From assembly GCA_964344565.1 (NCBI GenBank), contig CAYFNT010000003.1, positions 124,001 through 188,000 on the forward strand: a DNA stretch of 64,000 bases. The letters run 5' to 3'. This DNA is from JACNKJ01 sp964344565 (GTDB taxonomy: Bacteria; Krumholzibacteriota; Krumholzibacteriia; JACNKJ01). Both the position numbers and the translations under genes were made by a program. Below the pieces are notes generated by a model. It was not told the origin of the DNA and made no database searches. It was given only the letters and a program-made list of their open reading frames with translations. Below are positions 55,902 to 64,000 of this stretch, piece by piece (position 1 is the first letter of the stretch; every line of letters begins with the position of its first letter).

Positions 55902-56162
55902 GTTACCCCCCAAATGCATTGGTTAACATTGAGACGAACTAGTTCAGGTCTTAATGACCCGTGGGGCAAGCAAGAGTGGAATATCCCGTCACCGAACTTC
56001 TCCCTGCAGACAGCGAAATGCCCCGAAGGGCGTTTCAACCCACCACAGGAATCTACTGCAGGATCGATACGGTCTGGGACAGCCTTCGAGATGGCGGGAG
56101 GATACCCACGTGCAGTTTCCCCACTGCGTCCCCCGGAAGCGTGAACCCCACTCAATACCAGT
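55902..56162 (-). other. ~260-nt 5' leader of the 1050-residue secreted-protein gene
   Basis: Between the predicted transcription start and the ATG. It contains a small GCAGT...ACTGC hairpin with a GGGGAA loop, close to 56112-56127, and other GC stretches. I cannot fit it to a known riboswitch, T-box or leader family, and short reading frames in it have no support. Long leaders are unusual for the other genes here. Confidence 0.4.
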
Positions 56163-56168
56163 GGGAAT

Positions 56169-56196
56169 ATTATCACTTCGCGGACTAGGGTGTCAA
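56169..56196 (-). promoter_or_regulatory. Strong sigma70-like promoter of the 1050-residue secreted-protein gene
   Basis: On the minus strand TTGACA (56196-56191, six of six) and GATAAT (56174-56169, five of six) with a 16-base spacer. Located just past the glyS terminator. Confidence 0.72.
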
Positions 56197-56199
56197 GAA

Positions 56200-56230
56200 A
56201 TCGAGAAGGGCCCGCCGCAGTGGCGGGCCC
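56200..56230 (-). terminator. Rho-independent terminator of the glyS operon
   Basis: Perfect 9-bp stem GGGCCCGCC/GGCGGGCCC (56230-56222 with 56216-56208), loop ACTGC, followed by TTCTCGATTTCTT. It ends the pgpH-to-glyS operon 45 bases after the stop. Confidence 0.8.
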
Positions 56231-56274
56231 GCACTTTTCCCTTGATTTCCATGGACTTGAGAGCTCGCCCGAGC

Positions 56275-58417
56275 TCAGTCCCTCTCGCCCTCCAGGACGA
56301 CTTCCTGGAATCCCGCGAAGAATTTGAAGATTCGAGCCAATTCCTCGAGGAATGCCAGCCGATTCTTGCGCATATCCTCCTGGGGCGCCAGGACCATGAC
56401 GCCGTCGAAGAAGGCATCGATGCGGGGACCCAGACCCGCCAGGGAGCGGTAAGCTTCATCGAACTTTCGGGCGTCGGCGAACTTCTTCAGCTCCGGGGCG
56501 AGCTGGACGAGCCCATCGTGGAGTGCCTGTTCGGGCTCCTCCTCGAGAAGCTCGGCCTCGAAGCCTTCCCCCACCGGTTTCCCGGCGGCCCAGGACTCCA
56601 GGGTGGCATAGCCGTCCCCCGCCTCCGGGTCCACGCCCTCCTTCGACAGGATGTTTCCCACCCGCCTCGCACCGATGACCAGCTGTTCGAAGGCCTCCTC
56701 GCCGCGAAGGGCATTGAGGGCGAGGGCGCGGGCGCGCAGATCCAGGATGCGGCTCTCGCCGGTGGCGAGCACCGCGCGGAAGATGTCCGGCGCGACGCCC
56801 TCCTCTTCGAGCAGGCCCTCGAGCCTGCCGTGGAAGAATTCCAACAGCAGGGGCCGTAGGGCCTGGCGATCCAGGCTGGAGTAGCCGATCAGGGCGAGAT
56901 CGAGCAGGTCGGAGAGGCAGAGCGGCCACTCCTTGCCGATGAGCAGACGCATGACGGCCAGGGCCTGCCGGCGCAGGGCGTAGGGATCCTTGGAACCCGT
57001 GGGCGCGAAGCCGCCGCCCCAGAAGCCGACGATGGCGTCGAGACGATCGGCCAGGGCGAGCACGGAGCCCTCGGCGCCCTCCGGCAGCCGGTCCGTGGCG
57101 CTGCGGGGAAAGAAGTGCTCGTAGAGGGCTCGCCCGCCGGTCTCGCCCGCGCCTTCCTTGCGGGCGTACTGCCAGCCCATGTAGCCCTGGAGCTTGGTGA
57201 ATTCCTTGCCGTCCTTCACCATCTCGCTGGCCTGGTCGGCCTTGGCGTGGCGGGCGGCCCATTCGAGGGCCTCAGCGTCCAGGTCGTCCAGTTCGAGCAG
57301 ATCGGCGATGCGCAAGCTGAGTTCGCGCAGGCGCTCCACCCGATCGGCCACGCTGCCGAAGCCCTCCAGCCAGAGCACCGACTCCAGGCGCCGGTTGAGG
57401 CCGTCCAGACCGACCTTGAGATCCTCGTTCCAGTAGAAGCGCGCGTCTTCCAGGCGGGCGAGGAGCACGCGCACGTTGCCCTCGAGCACCACCTCGGGAG
57501 CCTGGACCGGGCCGTTGGTGACCACCACGAAGCCGGGCAGCAGCTCGCCGCTCGCATCCTCCACGGAGAAGTAGCGCTGATGCGACTTCATGGCCGTGCT
57601 GATCACCTCGCGGGGCAGCTCGAGGAATCCCTCGGGGAATCGTCCGGCCATGGCGGCGGGGCCCTCGACCAGGTAGTTCACCGTATCGAGCAGTTCCTCG
57701 TCCTCGACGATCCGGCCGCCCAGTTCGGCGGCCGCGGCGGAAGCCTTCTCCAGGATGGCCGCCTTCCGCGCCGCGGGATCGGCCAGCACCTCGGCCTGCC
57801 CCATGGCCCCCTCGTAGTCCTCCGCCCGGGCGAGATTCACCGGGCCGGGCGCCAGGCGTCGATGACCGCGACTCTCCGCCCCCGCGCGTAGGGTGCCCAG
57901 CTCGAACTCCACGGGCTCATCGCCCATGAGGGCCACGATCCAGCGGATGGGCCGCGCGAAGCGCAGGGCGCCGTCGCCCCAGGTCATGGTCTTGGGAAAT
58001 CGCAGGCCCAGGATCATGGCGGGCAGGGCCTCGGCCAGCAGTTCCGCGCTGCCGCGGCCCTTGCGGAGAATCTTCGCCGCAAGGTAAGGCCCCTTGGGCG
58101 TTTCGAGTTCGTAGCAGTCCTCCAGCGAGATGCCCTGTCCGCGGGCGAAGCCCTCGGCGGCCTTGCTGGGCTGGCCGTCCTTGTAGGCGGCGGCCATGGG
58201 CGGTCCGCTGACCTCCTCTTCCAGATCGTCCTGGGACACGGGCATGTCGGAGATCAGCAGGGCCAGACGGCGGGGCGTGGCGAAGCGTCGGATCTCGCCA
58301 TGGCCCAGACGCTGCTCGTCCAGCCAGGCGGACAGGGAATCGACCAGCTGATTCAGGGCGGGCTCCACGTAGGAGACCGGCAGTTCCTCGACGCCGATCT
58401 CCAGGAGGAAGGTCTTA

Positions 58418-58425
<8 letters not shown>
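56275..58425 (-). CDS. glyS: Glycyl-tRNA synthetase, beta subunit
   Basis: 716 residues of the tetrameric (alpha2beta2) bacterial enzyme. Start MDNKTFLLEIGVEELPVSYV is the family hallmark, with conserved RFATPRRLALLI, GPPMAAAYKDG, RPIRWIVALMGD, AMKSHQRYFSVED, and the HD-like domain near the C-terminus (RLDAIVGFWGGGFAPTGSKDPYALRRQALAVMRLL in part: SKDPYALRRQALAVMR). Overlaps glyQ by 8 bases. Last gene of the operon, before a terminator. Confidence 0.97.
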
Positions 58426-59298
<873 letters not shown>

Positions 59299-59302
<4 letters not shown>

Positions 59303-60075
59303 GATTTCGGCTCCCGGCCGGTTTTCCCTCCCGCCGGCCGCAGCATCTCCAGAGACCGGGGAAGTCGATAGCCCGGTAGATGACAGCTGAGGCTCAGGTG
59401 GAGGATCCTTCCCATCCGGCGCCGCATCTCGGGCTCCATGACCCGGCCGCGGAGCGCCGATGGGATGTTTTGGAAGAGAGATACTAAGCAGTCCCAGTCC
59501 GGCTGCGCAAGGTCCATCCCCTCGCTGTCTTCGCCGGCCAGCGCGAAGGCTCCCTCGCCGGGCAGGAACATGACCGGCCGCCCTTCCAGGGGCCGTCCGG
59601 TGAGGGCGCATTCCTCCAGGGATGGCAGGCTGCCGTGAAGTTCCAGCAGCGAGGCCTCGAAGGCGAAGAAGGGATGGAAGCCGTCCTCCTTCGGGTCCTC
59701 GAAGACCGAGAGGTAGTCTTCCAGCAGTTCGAAGAGACCGTCCAGGGGTTCGTCGTTCCGGGAACCCGCCCCGGCCAGCTCCAGGCCGGCCAGACGAAGC
59801 GAGAGGCTCTCCAGGCGGGATGAGGTCGGCGGCATGGGACCGGCCAGGGAGATCTCCTTGAGCAGGTGAAGCCCCTCCTTGCCCTTGAGGTAGAGCACCA
59901 CCTCCAGGGGAGTGCCCGGCTCCAGAAGTCCGCGGAACTTGCTCTTGGGATCCCGGGCGCCCTTGGCCACGCCCCGGCGCAGACCCTCGTCGGCGCAGAG
60001 CAACTGCACGATGAGACTGGTCTCGCCCAGGGCGTAGGTGCGCAGGACGCGCGCTCGGTCGCGGACCAGGTTCAT
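59299..60075 (-). CDS. recO: DNA repair protein RecO
   Basis: 258 residues with an N-terminal OB fold (RARVLRTYALGETSLIVQLLCADEGLRRGVAKGARDPKS in part: ALGETSLIVQLLC, GVAKGARDPKSKF) and a helical C-terminal domain (ECALTGRP, LSCHLPGYRLPRS). It assists RecA loading in the RecFOR pathway. The C-terminal zinc ribbon of other RecO proteins is not complete here. ATG 60075 overlaps the mgtE stop by ATGA. No clear ribosome-binding site, so translation probably depends on coupling. Confidence 0.85.
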
Positions 60076-61421
60076 AGGAAGTCGCGCAGGTTCCACGCGA
60101 TGAGCAGGTAGATGGCCAGGGCGACGATGTCGTTGGTCGTGGTCACGAAGGGGCCCGTGGCGAAGGCGGGATCCTGCCCCATGCGCTTCAGGGCGATGGG
60201 CACGAAGGTGCCGGTAAGGGTCGCCCAGAGCACCACCGACAGCATGCTCATGGCCACCACGCCACCCAGCACGGCCTGCCCGAGCCAGAGCCAGACCGCC
60301 AGGAAGCTCACCACCATGATGACCAGGCCGTTGATGATGGATACCCCCGCCTCCCGCAGGATCAGCCGCCGCGTCTCCCCTTCGCGGATCTCGCCGGTGG
60401 CCAGACCGCGCACGACGATGGTGGAGGACTGGATGCCGATGTTGCCCGCCAGGGCCATGATCACGGGCACGAAAAAGGCCAGCTCCAGCACCTGGGAGAG
60501 GGCGACCTCGAAGCCCTGGAGGATACGCCCGCTGAGCAGTCCTCCCAGCAGGCCCAGAAGCAGCCAGGGCAGACGCGCCCGGCTCACCCGGAAGATGCGC
60601 CCGGGTCGGAAGGAGATCTCGCTGACTCCCGCGAATCGGGACAGGTCCTCGGTGGCCTCCTCCTCCATGACGTCCATGACGTCATCCACGGTGATGCGCC
60701 CCACGAGTACGCCCTGCTCGTCCACCACGGGCAGGGAGACCAGGTCGTACTTCCGGAAGAGCTGGGCCACCTCCTCCTGATCCATGTCGGGGGTGGCGCG
60801 CACGGGAGCGTCGTCCATGAAGGCCGAGAGCGGCATGCCGGGGCGGGCCAGCACCATGTCGCGCAGGCTGAGGCTGCCCTTGAGGTGGCGCTGATCGTCG
60901 ACGAGGTAGACGTTGTAGAGTTCGCGGATCTCGTCCTGATGCTCCCGCAGGTGCTCGATGGCCTCGGCCACCAGGGCCTCCTCGTGGATGGCCGCCAGTT
61001 CGGCCATCATCAGGTCGCCGGCCGTGTCCTCCTCGTGCTTCAGGAGCTGGCGGACTTCCTCTTCGGTGTCGTCCTCGAGAAGGTCCAGGACCCTGTCCTG
61101 TTCCTCGGGCTCGAGCAGGCGCACAGTGTCGGCGGCCTCGTCCGAATCCATCTCCTCGACGAGGTAAGCGATCTCCTTGTTGGTCAGGAGGTCGGCCACC
61201 TCCTCTTGCACCGCCTCGTCGAGACCGCCGAAGACCTCGCCGGCCGTTTCCGGCTCGAGCAGCCCCAGCACCTCTTTGCGCTGCTCGTTTTCGAGACCCT
61301 CGAGGGCCTCCTCGATCTCCTGGGCCGGCAGGTCGGCGAGCAACTTGCGCAGGCCATCGGAATCGCCAGCCTCGAAAAGCTCACGAATGCTGTCGGCGAT
61401 ATGGATGTCGCGGGGGTCCAT
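60072..61421 (-). CDS. mgtE: Magnesium transporter MgtE
   Basis: 449-residue Mg2+ channel. Cytoplasmic N-domain of leucine-rich helical repeats (LLADLPAQEIEEALEGL), CBS pair (~140-265, SFMDDAPVRATPDMD-like AFMDDAPVRATPDMDQEEVA and ITVDDVMDVMEEEA), and five C-terminal helices ending PAFATGPFVTTTNDIVALAI, where the TTNDIVAL Asp is the selectivity residue. The ATG at 61421 has GAGGTG 5 bases before it and is preferred over the GTG at 61427. Overlaps recO and lies beside two other putative Mg2+-related genes (CNNM). Confidence 0.95.
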   Translation of the reverse strand: MDPRDIHIADSIRELFEAGDSDGLRKLLADLPAQEIEEALEGLENEQRKEVLGLLEPETAGEVFGGLDEAVQEEVADLLTNKEIAYLVEEMDSDEAADTVRLLEPEEQDRVLDLLEDDTEEEVRQLLKHEEDTAGDLMMAELAAIHEEALVAEAIEHLREHQDEIRELYNVYLVDDQRHLKGSLSLRDMVLARPGMPLSAFMDDAPVRATPDMDQEEVAQLFRKYDLVSLPVVDEQGVLVGRITVDDVMDVMEEEATEDLSRFAGVSEISFRPGRIFRVSRARLPWLLLGLLGGLLSGRILQGFEVALSQVLELAFFVPVIMALAGNIGIQSSTIVVRGLATGEIREGETRRLILREAGVSIINGLVIMVVSFLAVWLWLGQAVLGGVVAMSMLSVVLWATLTGTFVPIALKRMGQDPAFATGPFVTTTNDIVALAIYLLIAWNLRDFL

Positions 61422-61423
61422 GA

Positions 61424-62080
61424 TCACCTCGACGAATCTTCAGTGGGGATCTCGTCATCGGGAAGCACCGTCCCGCCCGATACGATGACGTTCAGGGCCT
61501 CCTCGACGCTGAGATCGGGATAGACGACCCCGTCGGTGGGCAGGAGCAGGAAGAATCCCGAGGTGGGATTCGGGCTCGTGGGAACGAAGACATGCAGCAT
61601 CTCCCGGGTCTCGCCCTTTTCGTGGGGCTGTCCGTTCGCGTCGTGCCCGTCCTCATCCCAGGTGAGTCCGTGAAGTCGGCGCTGGGAGCGGTTGGTCACG
61701 AACCCCAGGGCCCAGATGCCCGATTTGGGGTACTCGAAGCAGACCACGCCCTGGTAGGCGTCCTGTTTCTGAAGCACCGAGAGCAGCTGGTCCACGGCGT
61801 GGAAGACCTTTCCGATCAGGGGAAGGCGCCGCACCACGCGCCGCCAGACCGCGTTCAGCTGACGGCCCAGGAAGCTGCTGGCCAGGAAGCCCGCGAATAG
61901 GATGATGAGCAGGACGGCCAGGAAACCCAGTCCGGGGATCTGCCAGGGCAGGTAGCGGTCGAGCAGGGGGCGCAGGAGCTGATCCAGCCAGATGAAGAGT
62001 TTCCAGAAGACCCAGACGGTCACGACCGTGGGCAGGAGCAGCACGAGGCCGCCGACGAAGGCGCGGCGCAGGAACCTCAT
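61424..62080 (-). CDS. DUF502 family membrane protein
   Basis: 218 residues with two N-terminal transmembrane helices (AFVGGLVLLLPTVVTVWVFW and LGFLAVLLIILFAGFLASSF), then a soluble domain with QDAYQGVVCFEYPKSGIWALGFVT and FVPTSPNPTSGFFLLLPTD, the signature of DUF502. Inner-membrane protein of unknown role, frequent in Gram-negatives. Flanked by overlapping CNNM and mgtE genes. Confidence 0.92.
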   Translation of the reverse strand: MRFLRRAFVGGLVLLLPTVVTVWVFWKLFIWLDQLLRPLLDRYLPWQIPGLGFLAVLLIILFAGFLASSFLGRQLNAVWRRVVRRLPLIGKVFHAVDQLLSVLQKQDAYQGVVCFEYPKSGIWALGFVTNRSQRRLHGLTWDEDGHDANGQPHEKGETREMLHVFVPTSPNPTSGFFLLLPTDGVVYPDLSVEEALNVIVSGGTVLPDDEIPTEDSSR

Positions 62081-63360
62081 GACTCGTCCTCCCCTTCGCC
62101 GCCCTTGGAGCCGGCTTCCTCCACGGAGGCCGCCAGGCCCTCCTTTATAAGGATGACCTTGGCGATGCGCTGGCGCTGCACGCTCTCCACCCGGAAGGTG
62201 TAGTGCTCCAGCTGCACCTCGTCGCCGGGGCTCAGGATCTTGCCGGCGTGGAAAAGCAGAAGGCCGCCCAGGGATTCGTATCCCTCTCCCTCCTCGAACT
62301 CGGTGCCGAGGATCTCGCCAAGCTCCTCCAGGTCGATCTTCGCGTCCACCCGGGCGGTCGTCTCGTCGATCATCTCGAAGAGACGCTCCTCGGTGTCGTA
62401 CTCGTCCACGATCTCGCCGACGATCTCCTCGAGGATGTCCTCCAGGGTGACCAGGCCCTCGGTGCCGCCGTACTCGTCCACCACCACGGCCATGTGCTGG
62501 CGCTTCTCCTGGAAGCGCTGCAGCAGATCGCCGATGAGCTTGGTCTCGGGAATGAAGTAGACCTCCCGCAGGATCTCTTTCAGGTCGGGCCTCTCGCCCT
62601 TGATCTTGAAGCGCAACAGATCCTTGGAGTAGAGAATTCCCAGCACGTGGTCCACGGTCTCGGAGAAGACGGGAATGCGGCTGTGCCCGCATTCCACGGC
62701 GAAATCCAGAGCCTCGTCGAAGGGCGTCTCCACGTCGAGGGCCTTCACGTCGATGCGCGGGATCATCACCTCGCGTACCTGGGTGTCGTGGAAATCGATG
62801 ATCGAGCTGATCATCTCCCGCTCGCCCTCCTCCAGCAGTTCGCTGCGGGCGCCGGTTTCCACGAAGTCCTGGATCTCCCGGGTGCTCACCAGGGGACCGG
62901 CCAGCATGAAGCCGCCCTCCAGATCGAATCGCGCCAGCAGGATGCGCATGAGCGAGGTCACGGGGTAGAGCAGGAAGAAGAGGGGTATGTAGACCCAGCC
63001 CAGGGCAGACACGTGAGCCACGGGATACTTCTCGGCCAGGCTGCGGAAGAGGCTGCCGAAAACCAGGGCGACCACGCTGAGGGCCAGCCAGACCAGGAAG
63101 ACGCGCCAGGGGGAATCGGCGAGATTCGCGAAACGCATCATGCCCGCGGCCACGCTGCCGGTGAGGGCGATGAAGGGCAGGAGCAGCATGGTCAGGGCCC
63201 ACTCCCGCGGCCACTGCTCGCCCACGCGCTCGGCGGGGCTGGGCGTGCGGTCCTCGAGCACCTGGGGATCCATGCGGATGAGGGTCGAGAAGGCCGCCGA
63301 CAGGGCGCTGAACAGGGCCGTGGCGACCAGTGATAGGACGAACCAGAACATCGCGTCCAT
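62077..63360 (-). CDS. CNNM/CorC-type membrane protein (YfjD/CorC-like)
   Basis: 427 residues: CNNM domain (~1-180), CBS pair (~200-330; MIPRIDVKALDVETPFDEAL and VVDEYGGTEGLVTLEDILEEI), and C-terminal CorC_HlyC domain (~335-415, LEHYTFRVESVQRQRIAKVI). Likely Mg2+/Co2+ homeostasis. ATG 63360 has GAGGAG 9 bases before it; the alternative is a TTG at 63369 overlapping the ybeY stop. In many bacteria this gene follows ybeY, as here. Confidence 0.92.
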   Translation of the reverse strand: MDAMFWFVLSLVATALFSALSAAFSTLIRMDPQVLEDRTPSPAERVGEQWPREWALTMLLLPFIALTGSVAAGMMRFANLADSPWRVFLVWLALSVVALVFGSLFRSLAEKYPVAHVSALGWVYIPLFFLLYPVTSLMRILLARFDLEGGFMLAGPLVSTREIQDFVETGARSELLEEGEREMISSIIDFHDTQVREVMIPRIDVKALDVETPFDEALDFAVECGHSRIPVFSETVDHVLGILYSKDLLRFKIKGERPDLKEILREVYFIPETKLIGDLLQRFQEKRQHMAVVVDEYGGTEGLVTLEDILEEIVGEIVDEYDTEERLFEMIDETTARVDAKIDLEELGEILGTEFEEGEGYESLGGLLLFHAGKILSPGDEVQLEHYTFRVESVQRQRIAKVILIKEGLAASVEEAGSKGGEGEDES

Positions 63361-63365
63361 GCGCG

Positions 63366-63830
63366 TCAACTCCTCGAGTCGAAGAAGTCCGAGAGGCTCC
63401 GGCGGAAAGGCTCTTCGGCCTCGGCCATGAGGGCGGCCTGCTCCTCTTCCTCGTGATCCATGCCCATTATATGGAAGAGACCGTGGATGGCCAGCAAGGA
63501 TAGCTCCTCTTCGGCGCCGTGGCCAAGCTTCTCCGCCTGCCGCCGGGCGGTCTCCACCGAGACGAGAATCTCGCCCAGGGGATCCTCCTCCGCGCCGGCC
63601 TCCCCGGGCGCCGATGGTCCGTAATGGAAGCTGAGCACGTCGGTGGCCGAGTCCTTCCCGCGATACTCGGCGTTCACGCGGCGGATCTCCGCATCGTCCA
63701 CGAAGCTGAGCTCCACCGCGTCATCCCTCTCGCCGATGCCCACGGCCAGCCCGGCCAGGAAACGCAGCCAGGGCGCGTCGGCTACGGCCGTCTCAGGAAA
63801 TCGCGGATTCGCGTGAATCATCAGTTTCAA
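63366..63830 (-). CDS. ybeY: Endoribonuclease YbeY
   Basis: 154-residue metalloendoribonuclease for 16S rRNA 3' end maturation and ribosome quality control. The zinc motif H-G-x-x-H-x5-H is intact in HGLFHIMGMDH (H116, H120, H126 counted from the start at 63830). SFVDDAEIRRVNAEYRGKDSATDVLSF and LGEILVSVETA are also typical. The TTG at 63830 is chosen since GAGG precedes it and MKLMIHANPR is the natural beginning; an ATG also exists at 63821. The beginning overlaps the end of pgpH. Confidence 0.95.
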   Translation of the reverse strand: MKLMIHANPRFPETAVADAPWLRFLAGLAVGIGERDDAVELSFVDDAEIRRVNAEYRGKDSATDVLSFHYGPSAPGEAGAEEDPLGEILVSVETARRQAEKLGHGAEEELSLLAIHGLFHIMGMDHEEEEQAALMAEAEEPFRRSLSDFFDSRS

Positions 63831-64000
63831 TCGCGGGCCTCTTGGAGTTGGAAGCGTCGCTGGGATACTTGATCCGCGGATGATAGATGCTGTGGAAGGT
63901 GGTGATGAAGCTTTCGCGAATGCCCGCCAGATCCTGGATGCTCAGGCCGCACTCTTCCAGCTGCCCGTCGCCCAGGCGCTTCTCGATGGCCTCGGTGACC
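63793..64000 (-). CDS. pgpH: C-terminal end of PgpH-like HDIG-domain protein (partial)
   Basis: Reading the minus strand from 63999 gives an open frame of 68 residues to a TGA at 63793: VTEAIEKRLGDGQLEECGLS, then IQDLAGIRESFITTF, then HSIYHPRIKYP, then a charged tail. This is the end of the 7TM-HD (YqfF/PgpH) family that degrades cyclic-di-AMP, where GQLDECDLT and HxRIxYP are typical. The gene enters from beyond the window. It overlaps the start of ybeY by 38 bases, matching the usual pgpH-ybeY order. Confidence 0.8.
   Translation of the reverse strand, partial: VTEAIEKRLGDGQLEECGLSIQDLAGIRESFITTFHSIYHPRIKYPSDASNSKRPAIETDDSRESAIS

Noticed and set aside
55898..56176. 92-residue frame in the leader of the 1050-residue secreted-protein gene
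   Set aside because: No ribosome-binding site or motif; it overlaps the mapped leader and the real start codon.

Overview
This is a GC-rich, gene-dense stretch of a Gram-negative bacterial chromosome. It encodes lipid A core enzymes (WaaA-type Kdo transferase and a family 9 heptosyltransferase), several lipoproteins and outer-membrane barrel-like proteins. Six exported proteins end in a FlgD-like/type IX-like C-terminal sorting module, recognisable by PNPFNP, YD(V/I)xGR and ASGVYFYRL-like motifs with a basic C-terminal tail. The Bacteroidetes-type SdhCAB and the many large secreted multidomain proteins fit an uncultured lineage of, or near, the FCB group (for example Krumholzibacteriota, Eisenbacteria or Latescibacteria-like). 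That placement is inference. I see no CRISPR array, insertion sequence, phage gene or integration site.

Layout. 1-510: start of a lipoprotein gene and tRNA-Phe. 569-5256: uvrA paralog coupled to galE, then divergent mazG. 5263-7680: operon of two tandem XRE-cupin regulators, a DUF1844 protein and an exported protein. 7811-11072: sensor-less hybrid kinase coupled to two CNNM/CBS membrane proteins. 11078-16985 (+ strand): heptosyltransferase, WaaA, a TolB-like/barrel protein and an exported M1 aminopeptidase. 16982-18089: nth and yjbQ, divergent. 18103-24282: acnA and sdhCAB, separated by a terminator. 24283-32030: large hairpins, a 1585-residue gingipain-type (C25) multidomain protease and a BNR/sortilin-like propeller protein, each with terminators and extended -10 promoters. 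32067-45840: a run of ten collinear minus-strand genes ending in tRNA-Asp and a terminator (tnaA, ppdK, CDP-alcohol phosphotransferase, a CBM48-like lipoprotein, a VWA membrane protein, a lamin-tail/FlgD protein, two barrel-like proteins, anmK and a SpoIID-type lipoprotein). 46058-52557: three-gene operon of secreted proteins (two related lipoproteins and a FlgD-tailed protein) behind a strong promoter carrying a palindrome. 52694-56196: a 1050-residue FlgD-tailed secreted protein with a sigma70-like promoter and a ~260-nt leader. 56200-64000: a chain of overlapping housekeeping genes pgpH-ybeY-CNNM-DUF502-mgtE-recO-glyQ-glyS.

How it works together. Central metabolism is represented by aconitase, succinate dehydrogenase/fumarate reductase, PPDK and tryptophanase. 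Envelope building and recycling are represented by LPS core glycosyltransferases, AnmK, the SpoIID-like protein and a CDP-alcohol phosphotransferase. A large share of the window is devoted to surface or secreted proteins of little-known function. The most interesting unexplained parts are the VWA/lamin-tail/barrel cluster (34763-41666), the paired Ig-like lipoprotein operon (46058-52557) and a recurring glutamine-amidotransferase-like module in four exported proteins. All start choices, promoters and terminators are read by eye from sequence, and no database search was run.
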